Below, in pieces: positions 17,740 through 26,164 of a DNA stretch of 40,075 nt. A program made the translations under genes and the position numbers. How positions within the stretch are numbered: position 1 is the first letter of the stretch; every line of letters starts with the position of its first letter. The notes beneath the pieces are model-generated. The model saw only the letters and a program-made list of their open reading frames with translations, had not been told where the DNA came from and ran no database searches. The DNA is from Bacteroidetes bacterium GWA2_40_15 (lineage in GTDB: Bacteria > Bacteroidota > Bacteroidia > Bacteroidales > VadinHA17): assembly GCA_001768195.1 (NCBI GenBank), contig MENI01000060.1, positions 1 to 40,075 on the forward strand, written 5' to 3'.

Positions 17740-18276
17740 ATGAACTATTCCGATCCTGCTGAAATATTTCCTGTAGTAGATGAAGAGGGAAACGCAATTG
17801 GCGAAGCTCCCCGCTCTGTCTGCCATGACGGAAAAAGCAAGCTGCTTCACCCTGTTGTACATATTCACCTCTTCAACAGCGCCGGTGAATTATATCTGCA
17901 AAAAAGGTCCGTGAATAAAGATATCCAGCCCGGGAAATGGGATACCTCAGTGGGCGGACATATAGCTCCGGGGGAATCGGTGCTTTCAGCTCTTGAGAGG
18001 GAAGCTGCGGAAGAGCTTGGATTAAAAGAGCTGCATCCTGATTACCTTGGAAAATACATTTGGGAATCGCCCCGGGAAAAAGAGCTTGTATACTCCTATT
18101 CTGTAAGCTCAGATGAATTGCCGGTGATCAACCAGGATGAAATTGAAGAAGGGAAGTACTGGACAATTGATGAGATTAAAATCAATCTGGGAAAGAGTAT
18201 CTTTACTCCGAATTTTGAATATGAATCCGGATTACTTTTATTCCCCTGGTTAAATAATTTATCCTCCTCAAAATGA
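17740..18276 (+). CDS. Nudix hydrolase
   Basis: Nudix enzymes hydrolyse nucleoside-diphosphate-linked compounds. The 178-residue protein has a complete Nudix box: G73, E79, R87-E88, E91-E92, G94, with the readable core ALEREAAEELGL. The N-terminal FPVVDEEGNAIGEAPRS and HPVVHIHLFNSAGELYLQKR segments resemble the YfcD and isopentenyl-diphosphate-isomerase-like branch, but the substrate cannot be told. The ATG at 17740 gives the standard N-terminus. A near-match -7 box (TACTTTTA) lies upstream. The 3' end overlaps the next gene by ATGA, indicating translational coupling. Confidence 0.9.
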   Translation: MNYSDPAEIFPVVDEEGNAIGEAPRSVCHDGKSKLLHPVVHIHLFNSAGELYLQKRSVNKDIQPGKWDTSVGGHIAPGESVLSALEREAAEELGLKELHPDYLGKYIWESPREKELVYSYSVSSDELPVINQDEIEEGKYWTIDEIKINLGKSIFTPNFEYESGLLLFPWLNNLSSSK

Positions 18277-18491
18277 GCGCTCCCGTAAAAATACTAACAT
18301 TCGGCAATGAATTCGAAGCAATGCTGCTCGACGGACTTCTTACAGAAAAAAACATCCCTCACATAATCAGGTCATATCACGATTCTGTTTATGACGGACT
18401 CTGGCAAACACAATCGAGCTGGGGTCATATTGAGGCTCCTGAAGAGTACCGCGATGAGATAATGGAGATATTTAAAGAAATGCAGCAATAA
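18273..18491 (+). CDS. Small DUF2007-like protein
   Basis: This is a 72-residue cytosolic protein. The pattern KILTFGNEFEAMLLDGLLTE followed by IPHIIRSYHDSVYDG and a closing EEYRDEIMEIFKEM resembles the DUF2007 fold (putative signal-transducing domain), in which a short beta-alpha unit binds a partner. It shares an ATGA overlap with the Nudix hydrolase gene, so the two proteins are probably made together. No catalytic residues are evident. The family call is from the pattern only. Confidence 0.7.
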   Translation: MSAPVKILTFGNEFEAMLLDGLLTEKNIPHIIRSYHDSVYDGLWQTQSSWGHIEAPEEYRDEIMEIFKEMQQ

Positions 18492-18524
18492 TCACAGGTA
18501 GTGTTTATACATAGTTTTTCTTCA

Positions 18525-18532
18525 TATCTTTG
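18525..18532 (+). promoter_or_regulatory. -7 box upstream of the PAP2-family gene
   Basis: TATCTTTG is an exact TAnnTTTG match, 41 nt before the TTG start at 18574. The -33 region (GTGTTTA at 18501) is only a loose match. It suggests an independent promoter rather than read-through from the Nudix operon. Confidence 0.55.
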
Positions 18533-18573
18533 CCGGGCAATTTTTTCACTGATTTTTCATCAGGGAAAAAGCA

Positions 18574-19278
18574 TTGAAATCATTTACCGATATTACTGAA
18601 CAGACAAAAGCAGTGACAAAAAAATACCGTTCTGAAGCGATCGAATCATTGATCGCTGTTTTTAGCAGCAGATATTTCTATATCGGATCCTTTTCAGTAC
18701 TTGCAGGAATAGGCTTAAATATAGCCTCGCAGACATATCTTCATAATTATATGAGTGAAGGAAAAACACTGCCTATGCTTTCCGACCTGATACTTGACAA
18801 TCTCCCTGTAATTGATCTTTCGCTCGTTTATGATATTGTATGCCTGATACCTATCTTCCTGATGTTTGTTTATATAGCACATAAAAAGGAGTATAACCGT
18901 ATCCCGTTTATTCTTCTGATGATCGGCATATTCTATATTGTCAGGGGAGTATTTATTGTTCTGACTCCCTTTGGAAATCCGCCTATGTTTGGCGGATCAG
19001 ATCCCCTGTTTAACGGATTCTCCAAATATGAGCTCGGAGTATATCCTTCAGGTCATACAGGAAACGTATTTATGCTGTTCCTGCTTGTAAAAGATTTTCT
19101 CTACAAAAAGATAATTCTAATCTGCCTGACAATCGTAATAATTACTCTCCTCCTGTCGCACGGACATTACAGTATTGATATCTTCTCAGGGATCTTTTTT
19201 TCATATGCAATAAAGGTTTATGGCATGAAGCATTTTCCAATGTTTGATCTCTCTTACAGCAAAAAAGAAATGCATTAA
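18574..19278 (+). CDS. PAP2_C / sphingomyelin-synthase-like membrane phosphotransferase or phosphatase
   Basis: This is a 234-residue integral membrane protein with about six hydrophobic segments. Catalytic motifs of the lipid phosphatase superfamily are present: YPSGHTGNVF (H161) and SHGHYSIDIF (H198, D202). A preceding YIVRGVFIVLTPFG segment resembles the R-rich third-helix motif of sphingomyelin synthases, so it may move a phospho-head group between lipids or dephosphorylate a lipid phosphate. Bacteroidota often make sphingolipids (family knowledge); substrate here is inference. No ATG fits; TTG at 18574 gives MKSFTDITEQ and keeps the cytosolic N-terminus. A lipid kinase is encoded two genes downstream. 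Confidence 0.78.
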   Translation: MKSFTDITEQTKAVTKKYRSEAIESLIAVFSSRYFYIGSFSVLAGIGLNIASQTYLHNYMSEGKTLPMLSDLILDNLPVIDLSLVYDIVCLIPIFLMFVYIAHKKEYNRIPFILLMIGIFYIVRGVFIVLTPFGNPPMFGGSDPLFNGFSKYELGVYPSGHTGNVFMLFLLVKDFLYKKIILICLTIVIITLLLSHGHYSIDIFSGIFFSYAIKVYGMKHFPMFDLSYSKKEMH

Positions 19279-19404
19279 AGAATACAAATGTGTTTTAACA
19301 CAAAGTAGTGCTGAACAAATTATTATGCAGAATGTTACTTATTAAGCTGTCAAATATCATTTGATTCGCTGGGTAATGATCATATTATTGCAGAAAGAAT
19401 AACC

Positions 19405-21030
19405 ATGAATAACGCTATTTATAATTTCCGGGAACCAAAAAATGAACCTGTTCTTACTTATAAACCCGGCAGCCCGGAACGCCTTTTACTCAAAGAAGAA
19501 TTAAAGATTCAGAGCAATACAGTAATAGATATTCCCCTCATTATCGGAGGAAAAGAGATCCGTACAGGCAAAACAGGGAAGGTTGTCAATCCCTCCGACC
19601 ATAAGCATATACTGGGAACCTATCATATGGCCACTGAGAAAGAGATCTCAATGGCTATAATGGCAGCTCTTGATGCAAAGCATGAATGGATGACCCTTTC
19701 ATGGATGGAAAGAGCAGCCATCATGTCCCGGGCTGCAGAGCTCATCTCAAAAAAACACAGGTTCCTATTAAATGCAGCTACAATGCTGGGACAGGGTAAA
19801 GGTGTGATGCAGGCTGAAATTGATTCAGCATGTGAAGTGATTGATTACCTGCGATTCAACAACTATTTTGCCTCACTGGTTTACATGGATCAGCCGATTT
19901 CTGAGAATGAAACAATCAACAGGCTCGAATACCGGCCGCTTGAAGGATTTGTTTTTACAGTGACTCCCTTTAATTTCACTGCTATAGCTTCGAACCTCAA
20001 TACAAGCGTTGCCCTGATGGGAAATACAACTGTATGGAAACCTGCTTCAACCTCATTGCTGTCAAATTATTACCTCATGAAGATACTTGGTGAAGCAGGA
20101 TTGCCTCCGGGTGTGATTAATTTTGTTCCGGGCTCAGGTTCACTGATAAGCAGTATTGTACTTAAACATAAAGACCTGGCTGGCATACACTTCACCGGCT
20201 CTAATACAACATTCAACTCCCTCTGGAAAGAGGTGTCGGAAAACCTTTCTTCCTACAGATCATATCCTAAACTTGTAGGAGAAACCGGAGGAAAGGATTT
20301 TATCTTTGCCCATTCATCAGCATCACCGCCTGAACTGGCGACAGCAATAATCAGGGGCGCTTTCGAATACCAGGGGCAGAAATGTTCCGCGGCATCAAGG
20401 GCCTATATCCCATCTTCATTATGGGAAGAAACGAAGCGGCTTTTACTGAAGATGACAGATGAAATGAAAACAGGTAATGTACAGGATTTCAGTAATTTTG
20501 TAAATCCGGTTATCGATGAAACGGCATTCGACAGGATAATGGGATACATAGAAAGAGTAAAGGAATCAGGCGAAGCAACCATTATTGCCGGCGGAAAAGG
20601 CGATAAATCTACAGGATATTTTATTGAGCCAACATTGGTAGTCACAACAAACCCTCATTTTGTCACCATGGAGGAGGAGATCTTCGGCCCGGTAATGACA
20701 CTTTACGTTTATAATAATAATAAATTCGAGGAAACTCTGAAGATCTGTGATGAAACATCACCATACGGCCTTACGGGATCCATCTTCAGTTATGACAAAT
20801 ACGCCATGATAACCGCATGCCGGACACTCCGGTATGCTGCCGGGAACTTCTATATCAATGATAAACCAACAGGCGCCATGGTGGGTCAGCAACCATTCGG
20901 AGGAGCACGTGCCTCCGGTACCAACGACAAGGCAGGAAGCCATCTCAACCTTACCCGCTGGGTAAGTCCGAGAACCATTAAAGAGACACTCATGCCGGCA
21001 ACTGACTATAAATATCCTTTTATGGGGTAG
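19405..21030 (+). CDS. pruA: L-glutamate gamma-semialdehyde (1-pyrroline-5-carboxylate) dehydrogenase
   Basis: It oxidises glutamate semialdehyde to glutamate with NAD, the second step of proline and ornithine breakdown, in the cytosol. The 541-residue single-domain form resembles eukaryotic ALDH4. Catalytic residues are E293 (GETGGKDF) and C327 (GQKCSAASRAY); FTGSNTTF is the cofactor-binding turn and EEIFGPVMTLYVY the conserved C-terminal segment. The start ATG at 19405 gives MNNAIYNFREPKNEPVLTYK, typical of this branch. No proline dehydrogenase gene is in the window, so the partner lies elsewhere. The 126-nt upstream gap holds nothing recognisable. Confidence 0.93.
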   Translation: MNNAIYNFREPKNEPVLTYKPGSPERLLLKEELKIQSNTVIDIPLIIGGKEIRTGKTGKVVNPSDHKHILGTYHMATEKEISMAIMAALDAKHEWMTLSWMERAAIMSRAAELISKKHRFLLNAATMLGQGKGVMQAEIDSACEVIDYLRFNNYFASLVYMDQPISENETINRLEYRPLEGFVFTVTPFNFTAIASNLNTSVALMGNTTVWKPASTSLLSNYYLMKILGEAGLPPGVINFVPGSGSLISSIVLKHKDLAGIHFTGSNTTFNSLWKEVSENLSSYRSYPKLVGETGGKDFIFAHSSASPPELATAIIRGAFEYQGQKCSAASRAYIPSSLWEETKRLLLKMTDEMKTGNVQDFSNFVNPVIDETAFDRIMGYIERVKESGEATIIAGGKGDKSTGYFIEPTLVVTTNPHFVTMEEEIFGPVMTLYVYNNNKFEETLKICDETSPYGLTGSIFSYDKYAMITACRTLRYAAGNFYINDKPTGAMVGQQPFGGARASGTNDKAGSHLNLTRWVSPRTIKETLMPATDYKYPFMG

Positions 21031-21048
21031 GATAAAGGAAATCTTCTG

Positions 21049-21056
21049 TACATTTG
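21049..21056 (+). promoter_or_regulatory. -7 box of the lipid kinase promoter
   Basis: TACATTTG fits TAnnTTTG and ends 3 nt before the ATG at 21060. As with dnaG, this predicts a leaderless or very short leader transcript. It also argues against a TTG start at 21054, which would lie inside the box. Confidence 0.45.
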
Positions 21057-21059
21057 GGC

Positions 21060-21974
21060 ATGGAAATGCCCACTGCAGGAAATAACAAAAAGCCTCTTTT
21101 TATTGTAAACCCTGATTCGGGTGTTGCTCCTGTAAATTACATTGTTTCATTGGGTCTCGATTTGCGGAAGAATGAATTGTCTGCCGTCAAGTCACTTTCA
21201 AAAACTGACACAGAGACCCTCGTAAGAAAAAACTTCGATAATCATGAAGTTTTTATTGCTGCAGGCGGAGACGGAACAGTTCATACTGTTGCCACTCAAC
21301 TGGCTGGCAGTGAAAAAATACTCGGCGTTCTGCCTCTTGGTTCCGGTAACGGATTTGCAAAAGAATTCGGGTTCAGAATGAATGTCAACTCCCTTCTTAA
21401 TGATGCCAGAAGAGCTGACAGCATGAAAATAGATGTTATTGAGATCAATGATAAAATGTGCCTTAATGTAGCCGGTATCGGTCTCGATAGTTTTGTTGCC
21501 CATTCCTTTAACGATATTAAACTGAGAGGATTCTTTCCTTATGTCTGGCTGACTCTTAAAACATTTTTACAGCTCCGTCCCTTTCACGTTACAATTCACA
21601 TCGGTGGAGAAAGGATCATCTCCGAAAAACTATTTGTCGTCACAGTTGCAAATACCAGACAGTTCGGTAATAATGCATTCATTGCCCCTGATGCCAGGCC
21701 AAACGATGGAATTATCGATCTTGTACTTATCAAACCATTTCCAAAGATATTCGGACCTGTTTTTGTTATCCGCCTCTTCACAAAGAAAATCAACAATTCC
21801 AAATATGTAAGACATTTCAAAACCGACAGGGAGATAGTTATTGAAACTGACGAAACAAGGTTACATGTTGACGGAGAACCGTTCAGTATCACCGGCAAAA
21901 TTACCGTAAAGATTAAAAGAGAAGTCCTGAAGGTTCTGTGTACATCCCATAACAGGTTTGTTTCCCGTTCCTGA
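21060..21974 (+). CDS. Diacylglycerol-kinase-family lipid kinase
   Basis: This is an ATP-dependent kinase of the DAGK/YegS/sphingosine-kinase catalytic family. The 304-residue product has the ATP-binding loop GGDGT at 69-73, a preceding FIVNPDSG strand, the PLGSGNGFAKEFGF motif, and the C-terminal double-psi region ending with DETRLHVDGEPF. The lipid substrate (diacylglycerol, sphingoid base or other) cannot be decided from sequence. ATG at 21060 is chosen; ATG at 21066 is possible. The neighbouring PAP2-type enzyme could perform the opposing reaction (inference). Confidence 0.87.
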   Translation: MEMPTAGNNKKPLFIVNPDSGVAPVNYIVSLGLDLRKNELSAVKSLSKTDTETLVRKNFDNHEVFIAAGGDGTVHTVATQLAGSEKILGVLPLGSGNGFAKEFGFRMNVNSLLNDARRADSMKIDVIEINDKMCLNVAGIGLDSFVAHSFNDIKLRGFFPYVWLTLKTFLQLRPFHVTIHIGGERIISEKLFVVTVANTRQFGNNAFIAPDARPNDGIIDLVLIKPFPKIFGPVFVIRLFTKKINNSKYVRHFKTDREIVIETDETRLHVDGEPFSITGKITVKIKREVLKVLCTSHNRFVSRS

Positions 21975-22013
21975 TGTTTTATTATCGCATCCAGATAATC
22001 AATTATAAGAAAA

Positions 22014-23363
22014 ATGAAATCACCTCTTGCATTAGTATTGGCATTGTCGTTAACTTTCTCAGGTATATGTTACGGACAGCAGACATCCAATAAACCCGAT
22101 CGTGAACAATGGTTCATGGATATGGGTTTCGGAATGTTCATACACTGGAGCATGGATTCCCAGGCAGGGGCAGTAATAAGCCACTCCATGGCAGGGGCTT
22201 CGGATGATTACCTTGAAAGATTTATCAACGAACTGCCCGCTACATTCAACCCGAAGAAATTTGATCCCGAAGAATGGGCAATTCTTGCAAAGCTTGCAGG
22301 TATGAAGTATGTCGTCTTTACTTCAAAACACCATTCCGGTTTTTGCATGTGGGATACAAAGACCTCGGATTTTAATATAATGAACACCGCATACAATCGC
22401 GATATAATGAAAGAGGTACTCGATGCATTCCGTAAACAGGGAATTGCTGTCGGTCTTTATTTTTCACCGGAGGATTTCCATTATTTCTATAAAAATAATA
22501 TCCCTGTTGGCAGGCTTCAAAATACTCTTCACTACCCTGCAAAAAATCAAGGCCTTATGGCTCATGATAAGGCGCAGCTAAAAGAACTGCTGACAAATTA
22601 CGGGAAGATAGATATCTTCTTTTTTGATGGTCCCGAAGAGGGTTTGAAAGAATATGCCTGGCAGTTGCAGCCCGATCTCGTAGTTACCCGCGGACAGATG
22701 CAGACACCGGAACAGAACCTTCCCGACAAACCCATTCCGGGGCCATGGGAAGCATGTTTCACAATGGGCACCGACTGGCAGTATAAACCTACAAATGATC
22801 CTCATAAGAGCGGTACCGAGATCATAAACATGCTGATAGAGATAAGGGCCAAAGGAGGAAATCTCCTGCTGAATATCGGTCCAAAGCCTGATGGTGAGAT
22901 CCAGATTGAGCAGGAAGCATTACTGCGTGAAGTTGCATTGTGGAATCTCGTTAACCAGGAAGGAATTCACAACATCCGGGCATGGGAGATCACAAAAGAG
23001 GGGGATATCTGGTTCACAAAAGATAAAGCTAAGAATACCATTTATGCATTTATACCTGCCGGCACTGAATGGAAATACGGGGATCGAAAAGAATTTGTAT
23101 TTAAAACTCTTGCCGGCAATGATCAGACGAAGGTCAGCATACTGGGATATGCAAGTGAACTGGTTGAATACAGGCCAGGCTATGACTCGAAAATATATAC
23201 AAGCAATACTTCTATAGGACTGGTTATCAGCGCTGTAAATGGTCATCGTCTGTACACAAACAACCAGTGGCCCAATCCGGTGGTGTTAAAGATCGAGAAT
23301 GTGAAGTACAAGCCTCCGGTAAATGCAGAAGGAAAGAAGAGCAGCATTGATGGTGCTAAGTAG
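22014..23363 (+). CDS. Secreted alpha-L-fucosidase, GH29 family
   Basis: GH29 enzymes release terminal alpha-L-fucose from glycans by retention. There is a signal peptide (ALVLALSLTFSGICYGQ), then the barrel start QWFMDMGFGMFIHWSMDSQ and KYVVFTSKHHSGFCMWDTK, the canonical fucose-binding region with its two histidines. The probable nucleophile is D205 in DIFFFDGPEEG; most relatives have WFDG, so FFDG is a variation. NLLLNIGPKPDGEIQ closes the barrel and a short C-terminal beta domain follows. Length 449 is normal. There is no susC/susD pair beside it, so it is not in a classic polysaccharide locus. Confidence 0.9.
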   Translation: MKSPLALVLALSLTFSGICYGQQTSNKPDREQWFMDMGFGMFIHWSMDSQAGAVISHSMAGASDDYLERFINELPATFNPKKFDPEEWAILAKLAGMKYVVFTSKHHSGFCMWDTKTSDFNIMNTAYNRDIMKEVLDAFRKQGIAVGLYFSPEDFHYFYKNNIPVGRLQNTLHYPAKNQGLMAHDKAQLKELLTNYGKIDIFFFDGPEEGLKEYAWQLQPDLVVTRGQMQTPEQNLPDKPIPGPWEACFTMGTDWQYKPTNDPHKSGTEIINMLIEIRAKGGNLLLNIGPKPDGEIQIEQEALLREVALWNLVNQEGIHNIRAWEITKEGDIWFTKDKAKNTIYAFIPAGTEWKYGDRKEFVFKTLAGNDQTKVSILGYASELVEYRPGYDSKIYTSNTSIGLVISAVNGHRLYTNNQWPNPVVLKIENVKYKPPVNAEGKKSSIDGAK

Positions 23364-23421
23364 GGCCCAAATCATATTTTCCCCTGTCTGCTTTACGATC
23401 CAGCCCCTGAAAAGGTGCATC

Positions 23422-23607
23422 CTGCATGGATGTAAAGCCCCCGGCCCCGCTGGCGCGGGTCCACCCCCTAAAGGGGGTTTTATTCCTACCCTTAACAAAC
23501 TCTTGTAATAAAACGAAATATACCCCCCTTTAGAGCCTGTCCCGACCGGAGGTCGGGAGGGGCAGGGGGGCCTTAATGTCAGGCAGTTAGCCCTTTAGGG
23601 GAGATAT
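23422..23607 (+). repeat. Intergenic palindromic repeat, family B, copy 4 (long form)
   Basis: Left boundary CTGCATGGATG, then AAAGCCCCCGG, CCCCGCTGGCGCGGG, ACCCCCTAAAGGGGGT, TTTATTCCTACCCTTAAC, AACAAACTCTTGTAATAAAACG, AATATACCCCCC, the extra hairpin CCCGACCGGAGGTCGGG, and GGGGCAGGGGGGCC. The following CAGGCAGTTAGCCCTTTAGG is shared with copy 5, so the unit may extend to about 23607. The rest of 23364-23696 shows no gene and no exact promoter box. Confidence 0.87.
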
Positions 23608-23696
23608 TAAACCAAGCCAGTCAGGTCTTCATTCCTGTCAATTAATTTTATTTTCTTAAATTTATAGAACTAACCTGATCTTAAAATCTGTAAATC

Positions 23697-26153
23697 ATGA
23701 AAATCAATCAGCTGATAAAAAGAACAATAATCAATTATTTCATTATTGCAACCATCTCTGTCTTCAATACTCAGGCTCAATCGCTGGAGCAGATCGAATC
23801 AACGCGGGTAACCCTTCCCAATACGTGGAGCCTGACTCCGGTTGGTAAACAACTTCCCCTGGGAGACCTTCCGCTGAATATTGCTGTGTCACCTTCCGGA
23901 AAGCTGGCAGCTGTAACAAATAACGGTCAGAGTGATCAGACTATTCAACTTATTGATATTGAGAATGAGATAATACTCGACTCAATAATAATAGACAGAG
24001 CCTGGCTGGGATTAACTTTTTCAAATGACGGTAAATACATATATGCCTCCGGAGGAAATGATAACAGGATAATAAAGTACTCTGTAAGCAACAATAAGCT
24101 GTCAGGAGTTGATACAATAACGATAGGCAAGCCGTGGCCGGAGAGGATATCTGTTGCGGGACTTGCAGTTGATGATGCAGGAAAGTTGTTATACACGGTC
24201 ACCAAAGAGAACAACTCTTTATATGTTATTGATTTGCAGAAGAAAAAGGTTGTCTCTCAGCAACCTCTTGGAGGAGAAGGCTATACCTGCCTCCTGTCTC
24301 CTGATAATAAAATCCTTTATATATCATGCTGGGGATGCGATAAAGTGATCATATGCGACACCAAAAAACAGAAAATCAGCAGCTCAGTTCCTGTGGGGGA
24401 TAATCCTAACGATATGTGTATAACTTCAGATGGAAAATTCCTTTTCGTGGCCAATGCCAATGATAACAGTGTATCAGTAATTGACTGTCAGCGGAAAAGT
24501 GTAATTGAAACACTTAATTCAGCCCTTTATCCTGATGCACTGTGCGGATCAACAACAAACAGTGTAGCACTGAGTGCAGATGGCAAAACACTCTACATAG
24601 CTAATGCTGATAATAATTCACTTGCAGTATTTGATGTCGCCAAACCCGGTTCATCATACAGTAAAGGCTTCATCCCTACTGCCTGGTATCCAACCTGTGT
24701 AAGAACTGCAAAGGATAAGATCCTGGTAAGCAATGGAAAAGGACTGACCTCAAAGGCAAATCCTTATGGCCCTGTCCCCATTCAGACAGGTTCAGAAGTA
24801 ATTCATCATGAGGGAGGAAAGGACCAAATAATAAAGGTACAGTATATCGGAAGCCTTTTCAGGGGGACAATGAGCATTATTAATAAACATGATGATAATC
24901 AGCTTGCAACTTTTTCAAAAGCAGTGTACAACAATACACCATATATCAAGGAAAAAGAACTGCTATCAGGCGGAGATGAGAATAATCCCGTTCCTAATAA
25001 AGTAGGTGGGAAATCACCAATTAAATATGTTTTCTATGTCATTAAGGAGAACCGGACATACGATCAGGTACTTGGCGGCATGAAAGAAGGTAATGGCGAT
25101 CCCGGCCTGGTACTTTTCGGAGAGAACATAACTCCCAATCAACATGCACTTGCAAGGGAATTCGTATTGCTCGATAACTTTTATGTAGACGGGGAAGTCA
25201 GTGCAGATGGTCATAACTGGACAATGGGAGCCTATGCAACAGATTATCTTGAAAAGAACTGGCCAACAAGCTATGGAGGCAGAGGCGGAGATTATCCCGG
25301 CGAGGGACAGAGAGAAATTTCGAATAATAAAAACGGATTTTTCTGGGATAACTGTAATCGGAATGGTATCAGCTATCGTTCATATGCCGAATTTATCAGC
25401 GGAAATAAACCTGCTATTCCTGTATTGGAAAATCACTATTGCAAAAGCTATTCCGGTTATAATCTGTCAATTCGTGATACTACCCGATTCTACCAGTGGA
25501 AACGTGACTTTGACTCTCTCCTTGCTGCAGATGCAGTACCTCAGTTTAATTCACTCCGTTTCGGTAATGACCATACCGAAGGACTTAGCCTCGGGAAACC
25601 ATCTCCTTTTGCCCATGTTGCCGATAATGACCTGGCTGTAGGCCTGTTTGTTGATTATCTCAGTCACTCACCAATATGGAAAGAGTGCCTGGTTATAGTT
25701 GTCGAAGACGATGCGCAGAATGGTCCCGATCATGTTGATGCCCACAGGAGTCCTGCTTTTCTTGCCGGTGGCTATGTGAAACAAGGTTTTGTGGATCATA
25801 CGGCTTATACAACCTCATCCCTTCTTCGCACGATGGAGCTGATCCTTGGTTTACCGCCAATGAGCCAGTACGATGCATCAGCTACCCCACTCTGGAGGTG
25901 TTTTGACAATACGCCGGATCATCCGGCATTCAATGTAAAACCATTGCAACATGACCTTGATGAAAAGAATCTTACTGAAAGCATCTGGCAGAAAAAGAGT
26001 GAAAAATTCGATTTCACTAAAGAAGACAGGATTAATGATAACGATTTTAACGAGGTGATCTGGAAAGCAGTTAAAGGCCTTGATTCACCCTGTCCTCCAT
26101 CTGTCCGTGCTGCGTTTTTCATGCAGAATGAGATCGGTGAAGAAGATGATTGA
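23697..26153 (+). CDS. Secreted YVTN/YncE beta-propeller fused to a phosphoesterase (PF04185-type)
   Basis: It has an N-terminal signal peptide (to about residue 28), then a beta-propeller of about 330 residues with repeated LFVANANDNSVSVID-type blades (also LYIANADNNSLAVFD). A C-terminal phosphoesterase/alkaline-phosphatase-fold domain begins near 440 with YVFYVIKENRTYDQVLGG. Metal-site features include the VIKENRTYD segment, the SADGHNWTMG segment, and VVEDDAQNGPDHVDAHRS near the end. Relatives include acid phosphatases and phospholipase C-like enzymes; substrate unknown. Length 818. It converges with the next gene, only 11 nt separating the stops, leaving no space for a separate terminator. 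Confidence 0.87.
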   Translation: MKINQLIKRTIINYFIIATISVFNTQAQSLEQIESTRVTLPNTWSLTPVGKQLPLGDLPLNIAVSPSGKLAAVTNNGQSDQTIQLIDIENEIILDSIIIDRAWLGLTFSNDGKYIYASGGNDNRIIKYSVSNNKLSGVDTITIGKPWPERISVAGLAVDDAGKLLYTVTKENNSLYVIDLQKKKVVSQQPLGGEGYTCLLSPDNKILYISCWGCDKVIICDTKKQKISSSVPVGDNPNDMCITSDGKFLFVANANDNSVSVIDCQRKSVIETLNSALYPDALCGSTTNSVALSADGKTLYIANADNNSLAVFDVAKPGSSYSKGFIPTAWYPTCVRTAKDKILVSNGKGLTSKANPYGPVPIQTGSEVIHHEGGKDQIIKVQYIGSLFRGTMSIINKHDDNQLATFSKAVYNNTPYIKEKELLSGGDENNPVPNKVGGKSPIKYVFYVIKENRTYDQVLGGMKEGNGDPGLVLFGENITPNQHALAREFVLLDNFYVDGEVSADGHNWTMGAYATDYLEKNWPTSYGGRGGDYPGEGQREISNNKNGFFWDNCNRNGISYRSYAEFISGNKPAIPVLENHYCKSYSGYNLSIRDTTRFYQWKRDFDSLLAADAVPQFNSLRFGNDHTEGLSLGKPSPFAHVADNDLAVGLFVDYLSHSPIWKECLVIVVEDDAQNGPDHVDAHRSPAFLAGGYVKQGFVDHTAYTTSSLLRTMELILGLPPMSQYDASATPLWRCFDNTPDHPAFNVKPLQHDLDEKNLTESIWQKKSEKFDFTKEDRINDNDFNEVIWKAVKGLDSPCPPSVRAAFFMQNEIGEEDD

Positions 26154-26164
26154 TATATAGTATT

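Noticed and set aside
22891-23246. 108-residue open frames on both strands inside the GH29 gene
   Set aside because: They are shadows of a clear GH29 coding frame, without family features of their own.
25201-25641. 146-residue open frame inside the propeller-phosphoesterase gene
   Set aside because: Out of frame with an intact recognised domain; no start signal or recognisable motif.
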